Shown here: positions 1 to 9,200 of the stretch, piece by piece
How the letters are laid out: every line of letters begins with the position of its first letter
Numbering within the stretch: the first letter of the stretch is position 1
Source: Pseudoxanthomonas suwonensis
Lineage (GTDB): Bacteria; Pseudomonadota; Gammaproteobacteria; Xanthomonadales; Xanthomonadaceae
Reading direction: 5' to 3'
DNA: 64,000 nt
Assembly: GCA_003240695.1 (NCBI GenBank)
Contig: QFNC01000005.1
Location: forward strand, 48,819-112,818
Notes under the pieces: generated by a model
Databases searched by the model: none
Seen by the model: the letters and a program-made list of their open reading frames with translations, nothing else
Told to the model about the DNA's origin: nothing
Position numbers and translations under genes: made by a program

Positions 1-382
1 GCAGGCGCCGCTGGCGATCCTGATCGGCGCCGACAGCTTCCTGCAGCTGCCGACCTGGCGCGACTGGCAGGCGCTGACCGGCTTCGCCCACATCGTGATC
101 GCCGAACGCCCCGGTCATCCCATCCCGGTCGATGCGCTGCCGGCGCCGCTGCAGGTCTTCGCCGCCGGTCGCTGGCTGTGCGATGCCCCATCCCTGCAGG
201 CCAATCCGGCTGGCGGGTTGTATCGTCTGGCATTGCCGCTGCGCCCGGAATCGGCCACCGCCATCCGCCATCGCATCGCCGACGGCCGGCCGTGGCAGCA
301 GGATGTCCCCACCGCCGTGGCCGAGTACATCGTCCGGCACGGCCTGTACCGATCACGGCATGCCGAAGCCGCATCGCTATAA
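1..382 (+). CDS. nadD: Nicotinate-nucleotide adenylyltransferase, C-terminal part (5' end outside window)
   Basis: Partial gene entering from the left edge in frame 2 and ending at TAA 380-382. The visible part contains GADSFLQLPTW, a signature of bacterial NadD, which adenylylates nicotinate mononucleotide in NAD biosynthesis. The C-terminal segment PTAVAEYIVRHGLY also fits the family end. It lies 29 bp upstream of rsfS and then rlmH, the usual nadD-rsfS-rlmH order in gammaproteobacteria, so the three are probably co-transcribed. The nucleotide-binding N-terminus is not in the window. The identification rests on these motifs and on context. Confidence 0.9.
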   Translation, partial: QAPLAILIGADSFLQLPTWRDWQALTGFAHIVIAERPGHPIPVDALPAPLQVFAAGRWLCDAPSLQANPAGGLYRLALPLRPESATAIRHRIADGRPWQQDVPTAVAEYIVRHGLYRSRHAEAASL

Positions 383-411
383 TCCGCCCCAAACCACCGG
401 ATGCCACCCGT

Positions 412-846
412 TTGAGCAAGCCCGCCCAGATCATCAAGACCCAGTTGCCCAAGCCGCCGCCGCCGGTGGACGCGATCCTGAAAACCGTGCATGCCGCCGT
501 GGCCGAGCTGAAGGCCAACGACGTCACCGAGCTGGACGTTCGCGGCAAGAGCAGTGTGTGCGATTACATGGTGATCGCCTCCGGCACCTCCACCCGCCAC
601 GTGAAATCCATCGCCGACGAGGTGGTGAAGTTCGCCAAGCAGCTGGACGTGATGCCGCTGGGTGTGGAAGGCGAGCGCGAGGCCGAATGGGTGTTGGTGG
701 ACCTGGGCGACGTGATCGTGCACGTCATGCTGCCGCGGGTGCGCGAGTTCTACGCGCTGGAGCGGCTGTGGACGGTGGGCGACCAGCCGCCCGAATTCGC
801 GGATGACGAAGCGGCCCCGCAGCCGGATGAGCCCCCCCGCGACTGA
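412..846 (+). CDS. rsfS: Ribosomal silencing factor RsfS
   Basis: 144-residue protein of the RsfS/DUF143 family. The family binds ribosomal protein L14 and blocks joining of the 30S and 50S subunits under starvation. The core shows the family blocks ELDVRGKSSVCDYMVIASG and STRHVKSIADEVV, followed by EGEREAEWVLVDLGDVIVH and a REFYALERLW end. No ATG lies near the conserved start. The reading frame opens far upstream inside nadD, and the TTG at 412 gives the expected N-terminus and avoids overlap with nadD. A weak or absent Shine-Dalgarno and the short gap suggest coupling to nadD. The acidic tail after residue 130 is poorly conserved in the family. Confidence 0.9.
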   Translation: MSKPAQIIKTQLPKPPPPVDAILKTVHAAVAELKANDVTELDVRGKSSVCDYMVIASGTSTRHVKSIADEVVKFAKQLDVMPLGVEGEREAEWVLVDLGDVIVHVMLPRVREFYALERLWTVGDQPPEFADDEAAPQPDEPPRD

Positions 847-882
847 CCGCAGCGCGCCACGGCGCGGCTGCTGCACCCTAAG

Positions 883-1353
883 ATGAAAGCCCGCCTGATC
901 GCCGTCGGCGAGCGTCCGCCCGGTTGGGTGGCCGAGGGATTCGCCGAATACCGCAAGCGCCTGTCGCACTGGCTGCCGCTGGAGCTGGTGGAAGTGGCGC
1001 CGGGTCTGCGCGGCCGCCAGCGCGACACCGCCCGTGCCATCCAGGACGAGGGCGCCCGCGTGCTGGCGGCCATTCCGGCCTCCGCGCATGTGCTGTTGCT
1101 GGATGGAACCGGCAAGCCGTGGAGCTCCGAGCAACTCGCGCAGCAGCTGCAGCACTGGCGCATGCTGGGGCAGGATCTGGCGCTGGTGATCGGCGGCCCG
1201 GAAGGCCATGCGGCAGCGGTGCGTGCCCGTGCCGACGCCGTCTGGTCGCTGGGGCCGTTGACCCTGCCGCACATGCTGGTGCGGCTGCTGGTGGCCGAGC
1301 AGCTGTTCCGGGCTGCGGCCATGCTGGCCAACCACCCTTATCACCGTCCCTGA
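883..1353 (+). CDS. rlmH: 23S rRNA (pseudouridine1915-N3)-methyltransferase RlmH
   Basis: 156 residues, the standard length of RlmH, a small SPOUT methyltransferase that methylates pseudouridine 1915 in helix 69 of 23S rRNA on assembled 70S ribosomes. The SAM-binding trefoil-knot motifs are clear: LLLDGTGKPWSS at 71-82, IGGPEGH at 103-109 and the C-terminal knot LGPLTLPHMLVRLLVAEQ at 123-140, ending NHPYHRP. It starts at ATG 883, 36 bp after rsfS, and completes the nadD-rsfS-rlmH cluster. In many relatives the septum inhibitor gene maf follows. Here three other genes separate rlmH from maf. Confidence 0.96.
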   Translation: MKARLIAVGERPPGWVAEGFAEYRKRLSHWLPLELVEVAPGLRGRQRDTARAIQDEGARVLAAIPASAHVLLLDGTGKPWSSEQLAQQLQHWRMLGQDLALVIGGPEGHAAAVRARADAVWSLGPLTLPHMLVRLLVAEQLFRAAAMLANHPYHRP

Positions 1354-1479
1354 ATGCATTCTGTCCGGAAAGCGGGCTCGGCTTCGTTTTAATACTCTAT
1401 TCACAAAAGTAGAATAGGCACCATTCTCCGCTGCCGGATGGCAGCCCGATCCATCCCCCCGTTTTCCAGGACAGATGTC

Positions 1480-1893
1480 ATGAACACCACAGTGTCTTTG
1501 GCCCGTGGCGATGCCGCGGACCGTCTGCTGGCCGGCCTGTTGCCTGCTCGCCACGTCGCCGACGACGACAATCCCGCATCCCGACCGGCATCGATGGCGC
1601 GCTATCTGGTGCGCGAGGCCGACAGCCGCTTCCGCATCCTGCAGCGCCTGTACGACGGCGCCGTGCCGGCCTGCATCCGCACGCAGATCCGCGAGCAACT
1701 GCTGGCCGACGTGTGCATCTGGAGCGATTCGCCGGTTGGTCGCGGTCCGTGGCCGCGTAGCAGCGAACTGACCCGCGGCGACCTGCTCGCCTTCGCCACC
1801 GAGCTGCAACGGCTTGCCGACAATGGCCCGCTGCAATCGGTGCTGCAGGACGTGGCCGAGATCGTGTTTTCCCGCGCAAGGGCGCCGGACTGA
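1480..1893 (+). CDS. Hypothetical protein, about 137 residues
   Basis: I do not recognise a family. The frame is open from 1438, but ATG 1480 is preferred because it follows a weak purine-rich stretch and gives an ordinary N-terminus. The product is soluble, mixed alpha-helical in appearance and without a signal peptide or membrane segment. It has an Arg-rich middle and a single Trp-Ser patch near residue 88. Codon use is typical of the neighbours (strong G/C in third positions), which supports real coding. It stands alone between rlmH and the convergent TonB-like gene. The 126 bp before it contain an AT-rich stretch (1388-1416) that may hold its promoter. Confidence 0.6.
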   Translation: MNTTVSLARGDAADRLLAGLLPARHVADDDNPASRPASMARYLVREADSRFRILQRLYDGAVPACIRTQIREQLLADVCIWSDSPVGRGPWPRSSELTRGDLLAFATELQRLADNGPLQSVLQDVAEIVFSRARAPD

Positions 1894-2019
1894 CGGTTCA
1901 CCGATCCGGCCGTCCGTGGCGCCGGATTCGATGGAGATGTGCGCTTTGCCGGGCTTTCCACGTGATTGTCCATGCCCGCCGAAGGCCGGATGCCCGGCCA
2001 CCGGCAGTCGGAGCTGCGC

Positions 2020-2745
2020 TCAGTCCAGCCGGAAGTCGATCGGCACGATGCCGATCGCCTGCACCGCCGTGCCGTTGCGCATGGCCGGGGCGAAACGCCA
2101 GGTTTTCAGCACATGGCGCCGTGCCACCTCGTCGAGGCGCCGGTTGCCGCTGCTGCGGTGGATGTCCACCTGCAGCGGCTTGCCATCCACGTCCACCAGC
2201 ACCTTCAGCTGCACGGTGCCCTGCACGCCCTGGGCAATCAGATCGCGCGTGTAGGGCGGTGCCGGTGCACTGGCGTATTGCAGGCTGACGCCTTCGATCG
2301 GACCTGCACTGACCGCATCGCCGGTCGCGATGTCCGTCGTTTCGCCGGTGACGGCTTCAAACGGCAATCCGAATACCGGTTCTTCCGCCACGTCCGTCTG
2401 TTCGGTTGCTTGAACGGCCGTGGTGGTCGTCTTCTCGATGACCGGCTTGTCGCGGGTCATCGGCACCACGTCGGGTTTCGTTTTCCCGATGTGCGCCGGT
2501 TCGGGTGGCGGCGCCGGCGGAGGCGGCTTCGGCTTGGACAGGTCGAACACCACCATCGGTGGCTTGGGAATCGTCGGCATCGGCAAATCGGCCGGGCGCA
2601 TCAGTGCCATCAGCACCACGGCATTCAGCAGGACACAGCCGGTGATGCCCGCCACCCGGACCAAGTCGGGCTGGTTCCAGGCGCGGTGTTCTGGGTGGAA
2701 CAGGTCGTGGGTGGCCGTGCGCGGGCCAGCGTGTGCGTGCACCAT
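2020..2745 (-). CDS. TonB-like energy transducer
   Basis: 241-residue TonB-family protein. It has a cytoplasmic N-terminus, one membrane anchor at about residues 29-50 (LVRVAGITGCVLLNAVVLMA) and a proline-rich periplasmic spacer (KPKPPPPAPPPEP). The globular TonB C-terminal domain covers about 145-241, with the family features GVQGTVQLKVLVDVDGKP and a WRFAPA near the end. Such proteins couple the ExbB/ExbD proton-driven motor to TonB-dependent outer-membrane receptors. The frame is open from 2781, but the ATG at 2745 is preceded at good spacing by GGAG, so it is chosen as start. No exbB/exbD genes are nearby. This family often has many paralogues in Lysobacteraceae, so the cognate receptor cannot be named. 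Confidence 0.85.
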   Translation of the reverse strand: MVHAHAGPRTATHDLFHPEHRAWNQPDLVRVAGITGCVLLNAVVLMALMRPADLPMPTIPKPPMVVFDLSKPKPPPPAPPPEPAHIGKTKPDVVPMTRDKPVIEKTTTTAVQATEQTDVAEEPVFGLPFEAVTGETTDIATGDAVSAGPIEGVSLQYASAPAPPYTRDLIAQGVQGTVQLKVLVDVDGKPLQVDIHRSSGNRRLDEVARRHVLKTWRFAPAMRNGTAVQAIGIVPIDFRLD

Positions 2746-2955
2746 ATCGATCTCCGTGAGTGGGCCGGTGTGGACAATCAACGTCCATGACGGAGCGACG
2801 GGGTTGCGCCGATGCCGCCGAACGCGAAAGTCATGATCGACATGCCCGAATCCATGGTGATTTGAACAGCAAAAACCGACGACCGGTGCTGTTGGTGGTG
2901 CAGGCGGGATAAAACAAGGTTGAGCTTTTATTCCAGATCGGGTTTGTCAACGGCA

Positions 2956-3138
2956 TCAGCCCGGATCGTCGCCATGCGGCTGCGGGTGATCCTCCGGGTC
3001 GCGCTGCAACCCGCCTTCGTCGGGATTGCGCTTCGGATGCCTGCCGTCATGCCGCGCCTCGCGGGCATCGTGCGGCTGGGTTTCGGGATAGCCGGAAGTG
3101 TCGTCGGGGCGGGCGGGTTCGCGTCGGGAGGGTTGCAT
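2956..3138 (-). CDS. Small very hydrophilic hypothetical protein (60 aa)
   Basis: Short frame 30 bp downstream of the SIMPL gene on the same strand. It encodes a 60-residue, Asp/Arg/Pro/His-rich, probably disordered peptide with no hydrophobic segment. The only support is position (same strand, tight spacing) and an intact frame. No Shine-Dalgarno is evident before ATG 3138. It may be a real small gene in the SIMPL transcript or a chance frame in a 420-bp interval that otherwise holds nothing recognisable. Confidence 0.35.
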   Translation of the reverse strand: MQPSRREPARPDDTSGYPETQPHDAREARHDGRHPKRNPDEGGLQRDPEDHPQPHGDDPG

Positions 3139-3168
3139 CGGGAATGGCTCTGTCGAAGGGAGTCGGAT

Positions 3169-3894
3169 TCAGCGTCCCAGCTCGAACATCACGTCCAAGC
3201 TGACCGACAGGGTGGTTTCGCCCGGCGATACCGCCGTTTCCTCGCCGCCGAACTTCGCGTCCATGGCCATCGCCCGCATCATGGGAACCGGGGCGCGCGC
3301 GCCGCCGCCCTCGGAAATGCTCACGATGCGGCGCACCCCCAGGCCCAGCGATTCGGCGTACAGCCGCGCGCGTTCCTGCGCCTTGGCCAGCGCGGCCTTG
3401 CGGGCTTCGTCGTAGGCGGCATCGGGCTGGTCGATCTGGAAATGCGGGCCATTGACCTGGTTGGCGCCGCTGGCCACCAGCGCATCCAGCACCTGGCCCA
3501 GCTTGCCGATGTCGCGCACCTTCAGGTTGACGGTGTTGCTGGCTTCGTAACCGATGATGCGGGGCGGCTGGTTGTCGCGGTAGTCGTAGCGCGGATTGAG
3601 ATTGATGCCGCTGGTCTGCACGTCGCGTTCGCCGATGCCGGCGGCGCGGATCGCCTTCATCACCTTGTCCATCTGCTCGGCATTGGCGCGCATCGCGGCA
3701 TTGGCGTCGGGTGCCTGGGTCACCACCCCGGTGGACAGCGTTGCCACGTCGGGCACGCGCTTGGTTTCGGCCTGCGCCGAGACCGACAGCAGGGTGCCGT
3801 CGCTGCTGACGGCTGGTTGCTGGGCATGGGCGGTCATGGGGTGGACTCCGATGGCAAGGATGCCGGCTAGCAGCAAGGGGCGGAAGAAGGACAT
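3169..3894 (-). CDS. SIMPL domain (DUF541) periplasmic protein
   Basis: 241 residues from ATG 3894, which is preceded by a strong AGGAGA at 3901-3906. An N-terminal signal peptide (MSFFRPLLLAGILAIGV, cleaving near AHA-QQ) sends it to the periplasm. The rest is one SIMPL/DUF541 domain, recognisable from VSAQAETKRVPDVATLSTGV, the middle VQTSGINLNPRYDYRDNQPP and a C-terminal strand pair. Members include E. coli YggE, linked with reduced oxidative stress. The molecular activity is not known. The frame is open to 3996 but the earlier Met lacks a ribosome site. It diverges from maf, and about 120 bp separate the two starts, which probably holds both promoters. Confidence 0.88.
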   Translation of the reverse strand: MSFFRPLLLAGILAIGVHPMTAHAQQPAVSSDGTLLSVSAQAETKRVPDVATLSTGVVTQAPDANAAMRANAEQMDKVMKAIRAAGIGERDVQTSGINLNPRYDYRDNQPPRIIGYEASNTVNLKVRDIGKLGQVLDALVASGANQVNGPHFQIDQPDAAYDEARKAALAKAQERARLYAESLGLGVRRIVSISEGGGARAPVPMMRAMAMDAKFGGEETAVSPGETTLSVSLDVMFELGR

Positions 3895-4012
3895 AGCGGA
3901 TCTCCTGGACAGCGTGCAGGGTGGTGCGGGGGCAGTGAACGATCCGTGAGCCGCTGCGTCGCGACGAGCCGCGATGCCCGGAACCACACGATGCACGGGT
4001 TATGCTTCCGGG

Positions 4013-4618
4013 ATGTTGGCATTGGCTTCCCGATCTCCCCGCCGCAGCGAGCTGCTGGCGCAGCTTCGCATCCCCTTTTCGGTGCTGGATGTGCAGGTGC
4101 CCGAGCTGCGCGCTGCCGATGAAACGCCCGCCGGCTACGTGCTGCGCGTGGCCGGCGACAAGGCCCGTGCCGGGCTGGCGCAGTGTCCGCAGCCCGGTGC
4201 CTGGGTGCTGGGCGCGGATACCGAAGTGGTGCTGGACGATGCCGTGTTCGGCAAGCCGTCCGATGCCGGCGATGCCGCGCGCATGCTGCGGCAGTTGTCC
4301 GGGCGCACGCACACGGTACTGTCGGCGGTGTGGCTGGTGAACGCCGACACGGCCTTGCATGCGTTGCATGCCTCGCAGGTGCGTGTCGCCACGCTGGACG
4401 ACGCCACGATCCGCTGGTATCTGGCCAGCGGCGACTGGCAGGGCAAGGCTGGCGCGTATGCGATCCAGGGTATGGCCCAGGCATTCATCGCGCATCTGTC
4501 GGGCAGCCAGTCCGGGGTGATGGGGCTGCCATTGCACGAAACGGCCGGACTGCTGGCACGAGCCGGACTGCTGCCGCTGCAAGCCACCGTCGGCGCCGGC
4601 GAGGCGGTTGCGGGATGA
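4013..4618 (+). CDS. maf: Maf-family nucleoside triphosphate pyrophosphatase
   Basis: 201 residues. The N-terminal SRSPRR at 6-11, the GADTEVVLDD acid cluster, GKPSD and the GKAGAYAIQG loop are the Maf signature. Members hydrolyse dTTP, UTP or modified pyrimidine nucleotides to monophosphates and are thought to clean the nucleotide pool. The arrangement maf-rng matches E. coli yhdE-rng, so the dTTP/UTP (YhdE) subgroup is the likelier activity. I start at ATG 4013 because the protein then begins directly with the MLALASRSPRR consensus. The stop overlaps the ATG of rng by four bases (ATGA), indicating translational coupling. Confidence 0.93.
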   Translation: MLALASRSPRRSELLAQLRIPFSVLDVQVPELRAADETPAGYVLRVAGDKARAGLAQCPQPGAWVLGADTEVVLDDAVFGKPSDAGDAARMLRQLSGRTHTVLSAVWLVNADTALHALHASQVRVATLDDATIRWYLASGDWQGKAGAYAIQGMAQAFIAHLSGSQSGVMGLPLHETAGLLARAGLLPLQATVGAGEAVAG

Positions 4619-6216
4619 GCGAGGAAATCCTGGTCAACGTGACCCCGCGCGAAACGCGGGTGGCGGTGGTGGAAGGCGGCATGCTGCAGGAGCTGCACAT
4701 CGAGCGCGGCTGGCGGCGCGGCGTGGTGGGCAACATCTACAAGGGCCGGGTGCAGCGGGTAATGCCCGGCATGCAGGCCGCGTTCGTGGAAATCGGCCTG
4801 GATCGTGCCGCATTCCTGCATGCCAACGACATCCATCGAACCGCGATTGCCGATCCCGAGCAGGCCGACGAGCGCGACGCCGACGGTCTGGCCGCGCCGG
4901 TGCCGCCCGGACGGCAGATCCAGGACTTGCTGCGCGAAGGCCAGGAGGTGATCGTGCAGGTGGTGAAGGATCCGATCGGCAGCAAGGGCGCGCGGCTGAC
5001 CACCCAGTTGAGCATCCCGTCGCGGTATCTGGTGCTGCTGCCGCAGTCGTCGGTGATCGGGGTGTCGGCGCGCATCGAGGACGATGTCGAGCGCGCCCGG
5101 CTGCGCACGCTGGTGTGGGATCACGCCAGTGGCCATGCCGGTTCGTCGGACAGCGCCGCCATCACCGCATTGGGTGGTGGCGAGGCGCAGGCCGCTAGTC
5201 CCGACACGCCGCGCGAAACGGTGCGCCTGCGAATGGACGGTCCGGGTTACATCGTGCGTACCAATGCCGAAGGCCAGCCCGGCGAGGCGATTGCCGAGGA
5301 CATCGCCTACCTGCAGCGCGCCTGGGCGTTGATCCAGCAGCGCAGCCGCGACGTGCGCGTGGGCGAAGCGGTGTACGAGGACCTCAGCCTGCCGCTGCGT
5401 GCCGTGCGCGACCTGATGCGCCGCGACGTGGAAAAAGTGAAGGTGGATTCGCGCGAGACCAGCGAGCAGCTGCGACAGTTCGCGGCGCAGTACATGCCCG
5501 ATCTGGCCGAGAAGGTCGAGCACTACGGCGGCGCGCGACCCATCTTCGATCTATACGGGGTGGAAGACGAGATCGGCCGCGCCCTGGAAAAACAGGTGCC
5601 CCTGAAATCCGGAGGCTACCTGGTGATCGACCAGACCGAGGCCATGACCACGGTCGACGTGAACACCGGCAGTTTCCTGGGCCAGCGCAATCTGGAGGAA
5701 ACCGTGTTCCGCACCAACCTGGAGGCGGCGCAGGCGGTTGCGCGGCAGCTGCGGCTGCGCAACCTGGGCGGCATCATCATCATCGACTTCATCGACATGG
5801 TGGACGAGGAACACCGCCGCCAGGTGCTGCGCACGCTGGAGAAGTCGCTGCTGCGCGACCACGCCAAGACCACGGTGTACGACTTCTCGCCGCTGGGCCT
5901 GGTGGAAATGACCCGCAAGCGCACCGTGGACAGCCTGGAACGGCAACTCACCGAGCCGTGCGGGGCCTGCAGCGGCCGCGGCGTGGTGAAGACGGTGGAA
6001 ACGGTGATCTACGAAATCTTCCGCGAGATCACCCGCGCGGTCCGCCAGTTCGACGCACCGCGGTTGCTGGTGCTGGCCAGTCCGCGGGTGGTGGCGCGCA
6101 TCACCGAGGACGAATCGGCGGCAGTGCTGGAACTGGAGGAGTTCCTGGGCAAGTCGATTCGGTTCCAGGCCGATGCGCAGTATCTGCAGGAACAGTTCGA
6201 TGTGGTGCTGCTGTAA
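4615..6216 (+). CDS. rng: Ribonuclease G
   Basis: 533 residues. RNase G is a single-strand endonuclease that trims the 5' end of 16S rRNA and degrades some mRNAs. Seen: an N-terminal S1 domain beginning EEILVNVTPRETRVAVVE and holding NIYKGRVQRVMPGMQAAFV, the catalytic metal-binding part with VDVNTGSFLG and IIIIDFIDMVDEEHR, and the zinc-link CGACSGRG. The C-terminus lacks the long degradosome scaffold of RNase E. The family usually has about 490 residues. The extra length sits near residues 175-205 (an Ala/Ser/Gly-rich stretch before RETVRLRMDG). ATG 4615 overlaps the maf stop. Confidence 0.95.
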   Translation: MSEEILVNVTPRETRVAVVEGGMLQELHIERGWRRGVVGNIYKGRVQRVMPGMQAAFVEIGLDRAAFLHANDIHRTAIADPEQADERDADGLAAPVPPGRQIQDLLREGQEVIVQVVKDPIGSKGARLTTQLSIPSRYLVLLPQSSVIGVSARIEDDVERARLRTLVWDHASGHAGSSDSAAITALGGGEAQAASPDTPRETVRLRMDGPGYIVRTNAEGQPGEAIAEDIAYLQRAWALIQQRSRDVRVGEAVYEDLSLPLRAVRDLMRRDVEKVKVDSRETSEQLRQFAAQYMPDLAEKVEHYGGARPIFDLYGVEDEIGRALEKQVPLKSGGYLVIDQTEAMTTVDVNTGSFLGQRNLEETVFRTNLEAAQAVARQLRLRNLGGIIIIDFIDMVDEEHRRQVLRTLEKSLLRDHAKTTVYDFSPLGLVEMTRKRTVDSLERQLTEPCGACSGRGVVKTVETVIYEIFREITRAVRQFDAPRLLVLASPRVVARITEDESAAVLELEEFLGKSIRFQADAQYLQEQFDVVLL

Positions 6217-6243
6217 CCGCGTCCCCGCCGGACCGGACGGCTG

Positions 6244-9200
6244 ATGGCAGCGTCTTGGCACCGGCGTCTGCGTCTGGGCCGGCGTGCGCTGGGCTATCTG
6301 TTCGCCGGTGCGGTGATCGCGGTGGCGCTGGTGGTGGGCGGCCTGAGCCAGCTGATGCCGTGGGTGGAAGCGCATCCCGATCGCCTGGCGGCCTGGTTGA
6401 GCGAACGGGCCGGTCGGCCCGTGTCCTTCGATGCCGTGCACACGCGCTGGACCCGGCGCGGGCCGTTGCTGCAGTTGCAGGGATTGCGCGTGGGCTCCGC
6501 TGCGGTTGGCACGGCCGTGGCGCTGGGCGATGTGGAAATGCTGGTGTCGCAATACGCCGGTCTGCTGCCGGGGCGTTCGTTCACCGAATTGCGTCTGCGT
6601 GGCCTGGAGCTGACCCTGGAGCGCGATGCCGGCGGCCGCTGGCAGGTGCGCGGTCTGCCCGGACAGCAGCAGACGCCGAACGACGATCCGCTGGCGGCGC
6701 TGGAAGGGCTTGGCGAACTGCAGGTGGTGGCCGCGAAACTGTCGGTGCTGGCACCGGAACTGGGCATCCGTGCGCATCTGCCACGGGTGAACGCACGCGT
6801 GCAGGTGCATGGCGATCGGGTGCGTGCCGGCGTGCAGGCGTGGATGCGCGACGAGGCCGCGCCGATGACGGCGGTGCTGGACATCGACCGCCGGCAGGGC
6901 GATGGGCAGGCGTGGTCGCAGGTCCGCCAAGCGGAACTGGGCACTTGGCGCACACTGTTGCAGGTGGCCGGCGTGCAGGCAGTGGAGGGCCGTGGCGATG
7001 CGCAGGCGTGGTTGACGATGCACGATCACCGCGTGACCCGCATCCAGGTGCAGGCGGACGTGCAGCGACTGCAGCTGCAGGGCGCGCCCTTGCCGGGCAG
7101 CGGTGCGGCGACCCCGGCCAGCGTGCGATTCGAACGGCTGAATGGCCATCTGGTCTGGCACAGCATCGATGGCGGCTGGCGCCTGGATGCGCCGCAGCTG
7201 CAGATCGAGCAGGCCGGATGGTCGCAATCGCTGGATGGCCTGCTGCTGGCGGGCGGGCAACGCATGGCGCTGGATGCCAAGTCCGTGGATGCCGGACCGC
7301 TGCTTGCCGTGGCGGCATTGAGCGATCGTCTTCCGGCCGATCTGCGGCGCTGGCTGCTGCAGGCCAAACCGCATGCAGCCCTGCGCGAGGTGCGCCTGGC
7401 CGGCGAGCGCGATGGCGTACTGCAGGTGCAGGGACGCATCGAGCGGGCCGGGTTTGCCGCCGTGGGCGATGCGCCCGGCATCGAAGGCATTGGCGGACAG
7501 CTGTTGGGCGACATCGATGGTGCATCGCTGCAGCTGGATGCGCCCCAGGTCACCTTCGACTGGCCGCGCGGGTTCGGCGTGCCGCATCAGGTGAGTTTGA
7601 AGGGCAACGTGGCGCTGTGGCGCGAGGGTGCCGGCTGGCGCATCGGCACGCCGGCGCTGCGGGTGGAAGGTCGCGATTACAGTGCCGACGCGCGCGGTGG
7701 CCTGTGGTGGCAGGGTGATGGCAGCCGGCCGTGGATCGACCTGGCTGCAGAACTGGGGCCGGCGCCGGTGCCGGCCGCCAAACGATTCTGGATCCGCAAC
7801 AGCATGCCGCAACCGGCCATCGACTGGCTGGACATGGCGCTGGTGGACGGCACGGTGTCCAACGGCCGCGCGGTGGTCAGCGGTGATCTGGACGATTGGC
7901 CGTTCGACGATGCCAACGGCCTGTTCCACGCCAGCGCACGGCTGCAAGACACCACGCTGCGTTTCCAGCACGACTGGCCGGCAGCAGAACACCTGGACGG
8001 CCGCGTCGACTTCGTTGCCGACGGCTTCCGCGTGACCGGATCGGCCGCGATCGCCGGCATCCCGGTGTCGCGGTTCGAAGCCGGCATCCCGCATTTCAAT
8101 CGCAGCGTGCTGAGCGTGGAGGCCGACGGTGCCGGCGATGCCTCGCGGCTGCTGGCACTGCTGCGCGACAGCCCGTTGCGTCGGCAGTACGGCGGCAGCA
8201 TCGATCATCTGCAGGCCAGCGGCCCGGCGCAGGTGCAGTTCGCGATGGAACTGCCGCTGTATCCGGGCAGCGGCGGTGCGCAGATCGACGGTGCCGTTCA
8301 ACTGCAGGGGGCTCGTCTGGCCGATCCGCGTTTCGATCTGGCCTTCGATCGGGTGCAGGGCAAGGCGCGCTATTCGCACGACGGCTTCCACGCCGAACAG
8401 TTGACCGTGCTGCATCGTGGTCAGCGCGGCCGGCTGAGCCTGCGCGCCGGCGAAGCCGTGCGCGACAACCGGCAGGCTTTCGAGGCGGAACTGCAGTCCG
8501 TGGTGGCGGCATCCACCCTGCTGGAACGTGCCGGCGACAACCTAGCCTGGCTAAAGCCGCTCATCACCGGCACCTCGAACTGGACCGTGGCCGTGGCATT
8601 GCCGAAAGGCGGCGGCTCCACAAGCCTGCCCAGCAGCCTGCAGCTGCGCAGTGATCTGGTCGGCACCCGACTGCTGCTGCCGGCACCGCTGGGCAAGCCC
8701 GCCGCCACGGCTTTGCCGAGCGTTGTGGACATTGCCCTGCCGCTGGACGATGGCGATCTGAACGTCGCGCTGGGCAACCGCATCGCCTTGCGTGCGCGCA
8801 CCCGTGCCGGCCAGACGGGCATTCGCGCGGTGCTCGGCAGCAACCGGGTGAGCGAGGCGGCGCCGGCATCCGGCCTGATCGCCACCGGCAGTACCGGCCA
8901 GCTGGATGCCCTGGGCTGGGCGATGCTGGCCACCGGCGGCAGCGGCTCCAAGGGCATGCCGCTGCGTTCGCTGGACATCACCGCCACGAAACTGCAATTG
9001 ATCGGCTCCACGTTTCCTGCGACCCGCCTGAAAGCCGTGCCGGTGCCGGCGGGAACGGCAATCCAGTTCGACGGTACTGCATTGGCAGGCAGCGTGCTGG
9101 TACCCGACGCAGACGGAGCAGCCATCAGTGGCACATTGCAGAAACTGCATTGGCGCACCGATGCAACGGCCGCCCCCGTCGCCGATGCCGCCACGGCGGT

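Noticed and set aside
5551..8415. 954-codon minus-strand frame opposite rng and yhdP
   Set aside because: His/Gln/Arg-rich shadow translation of real genes with clear motifs on the other strand.
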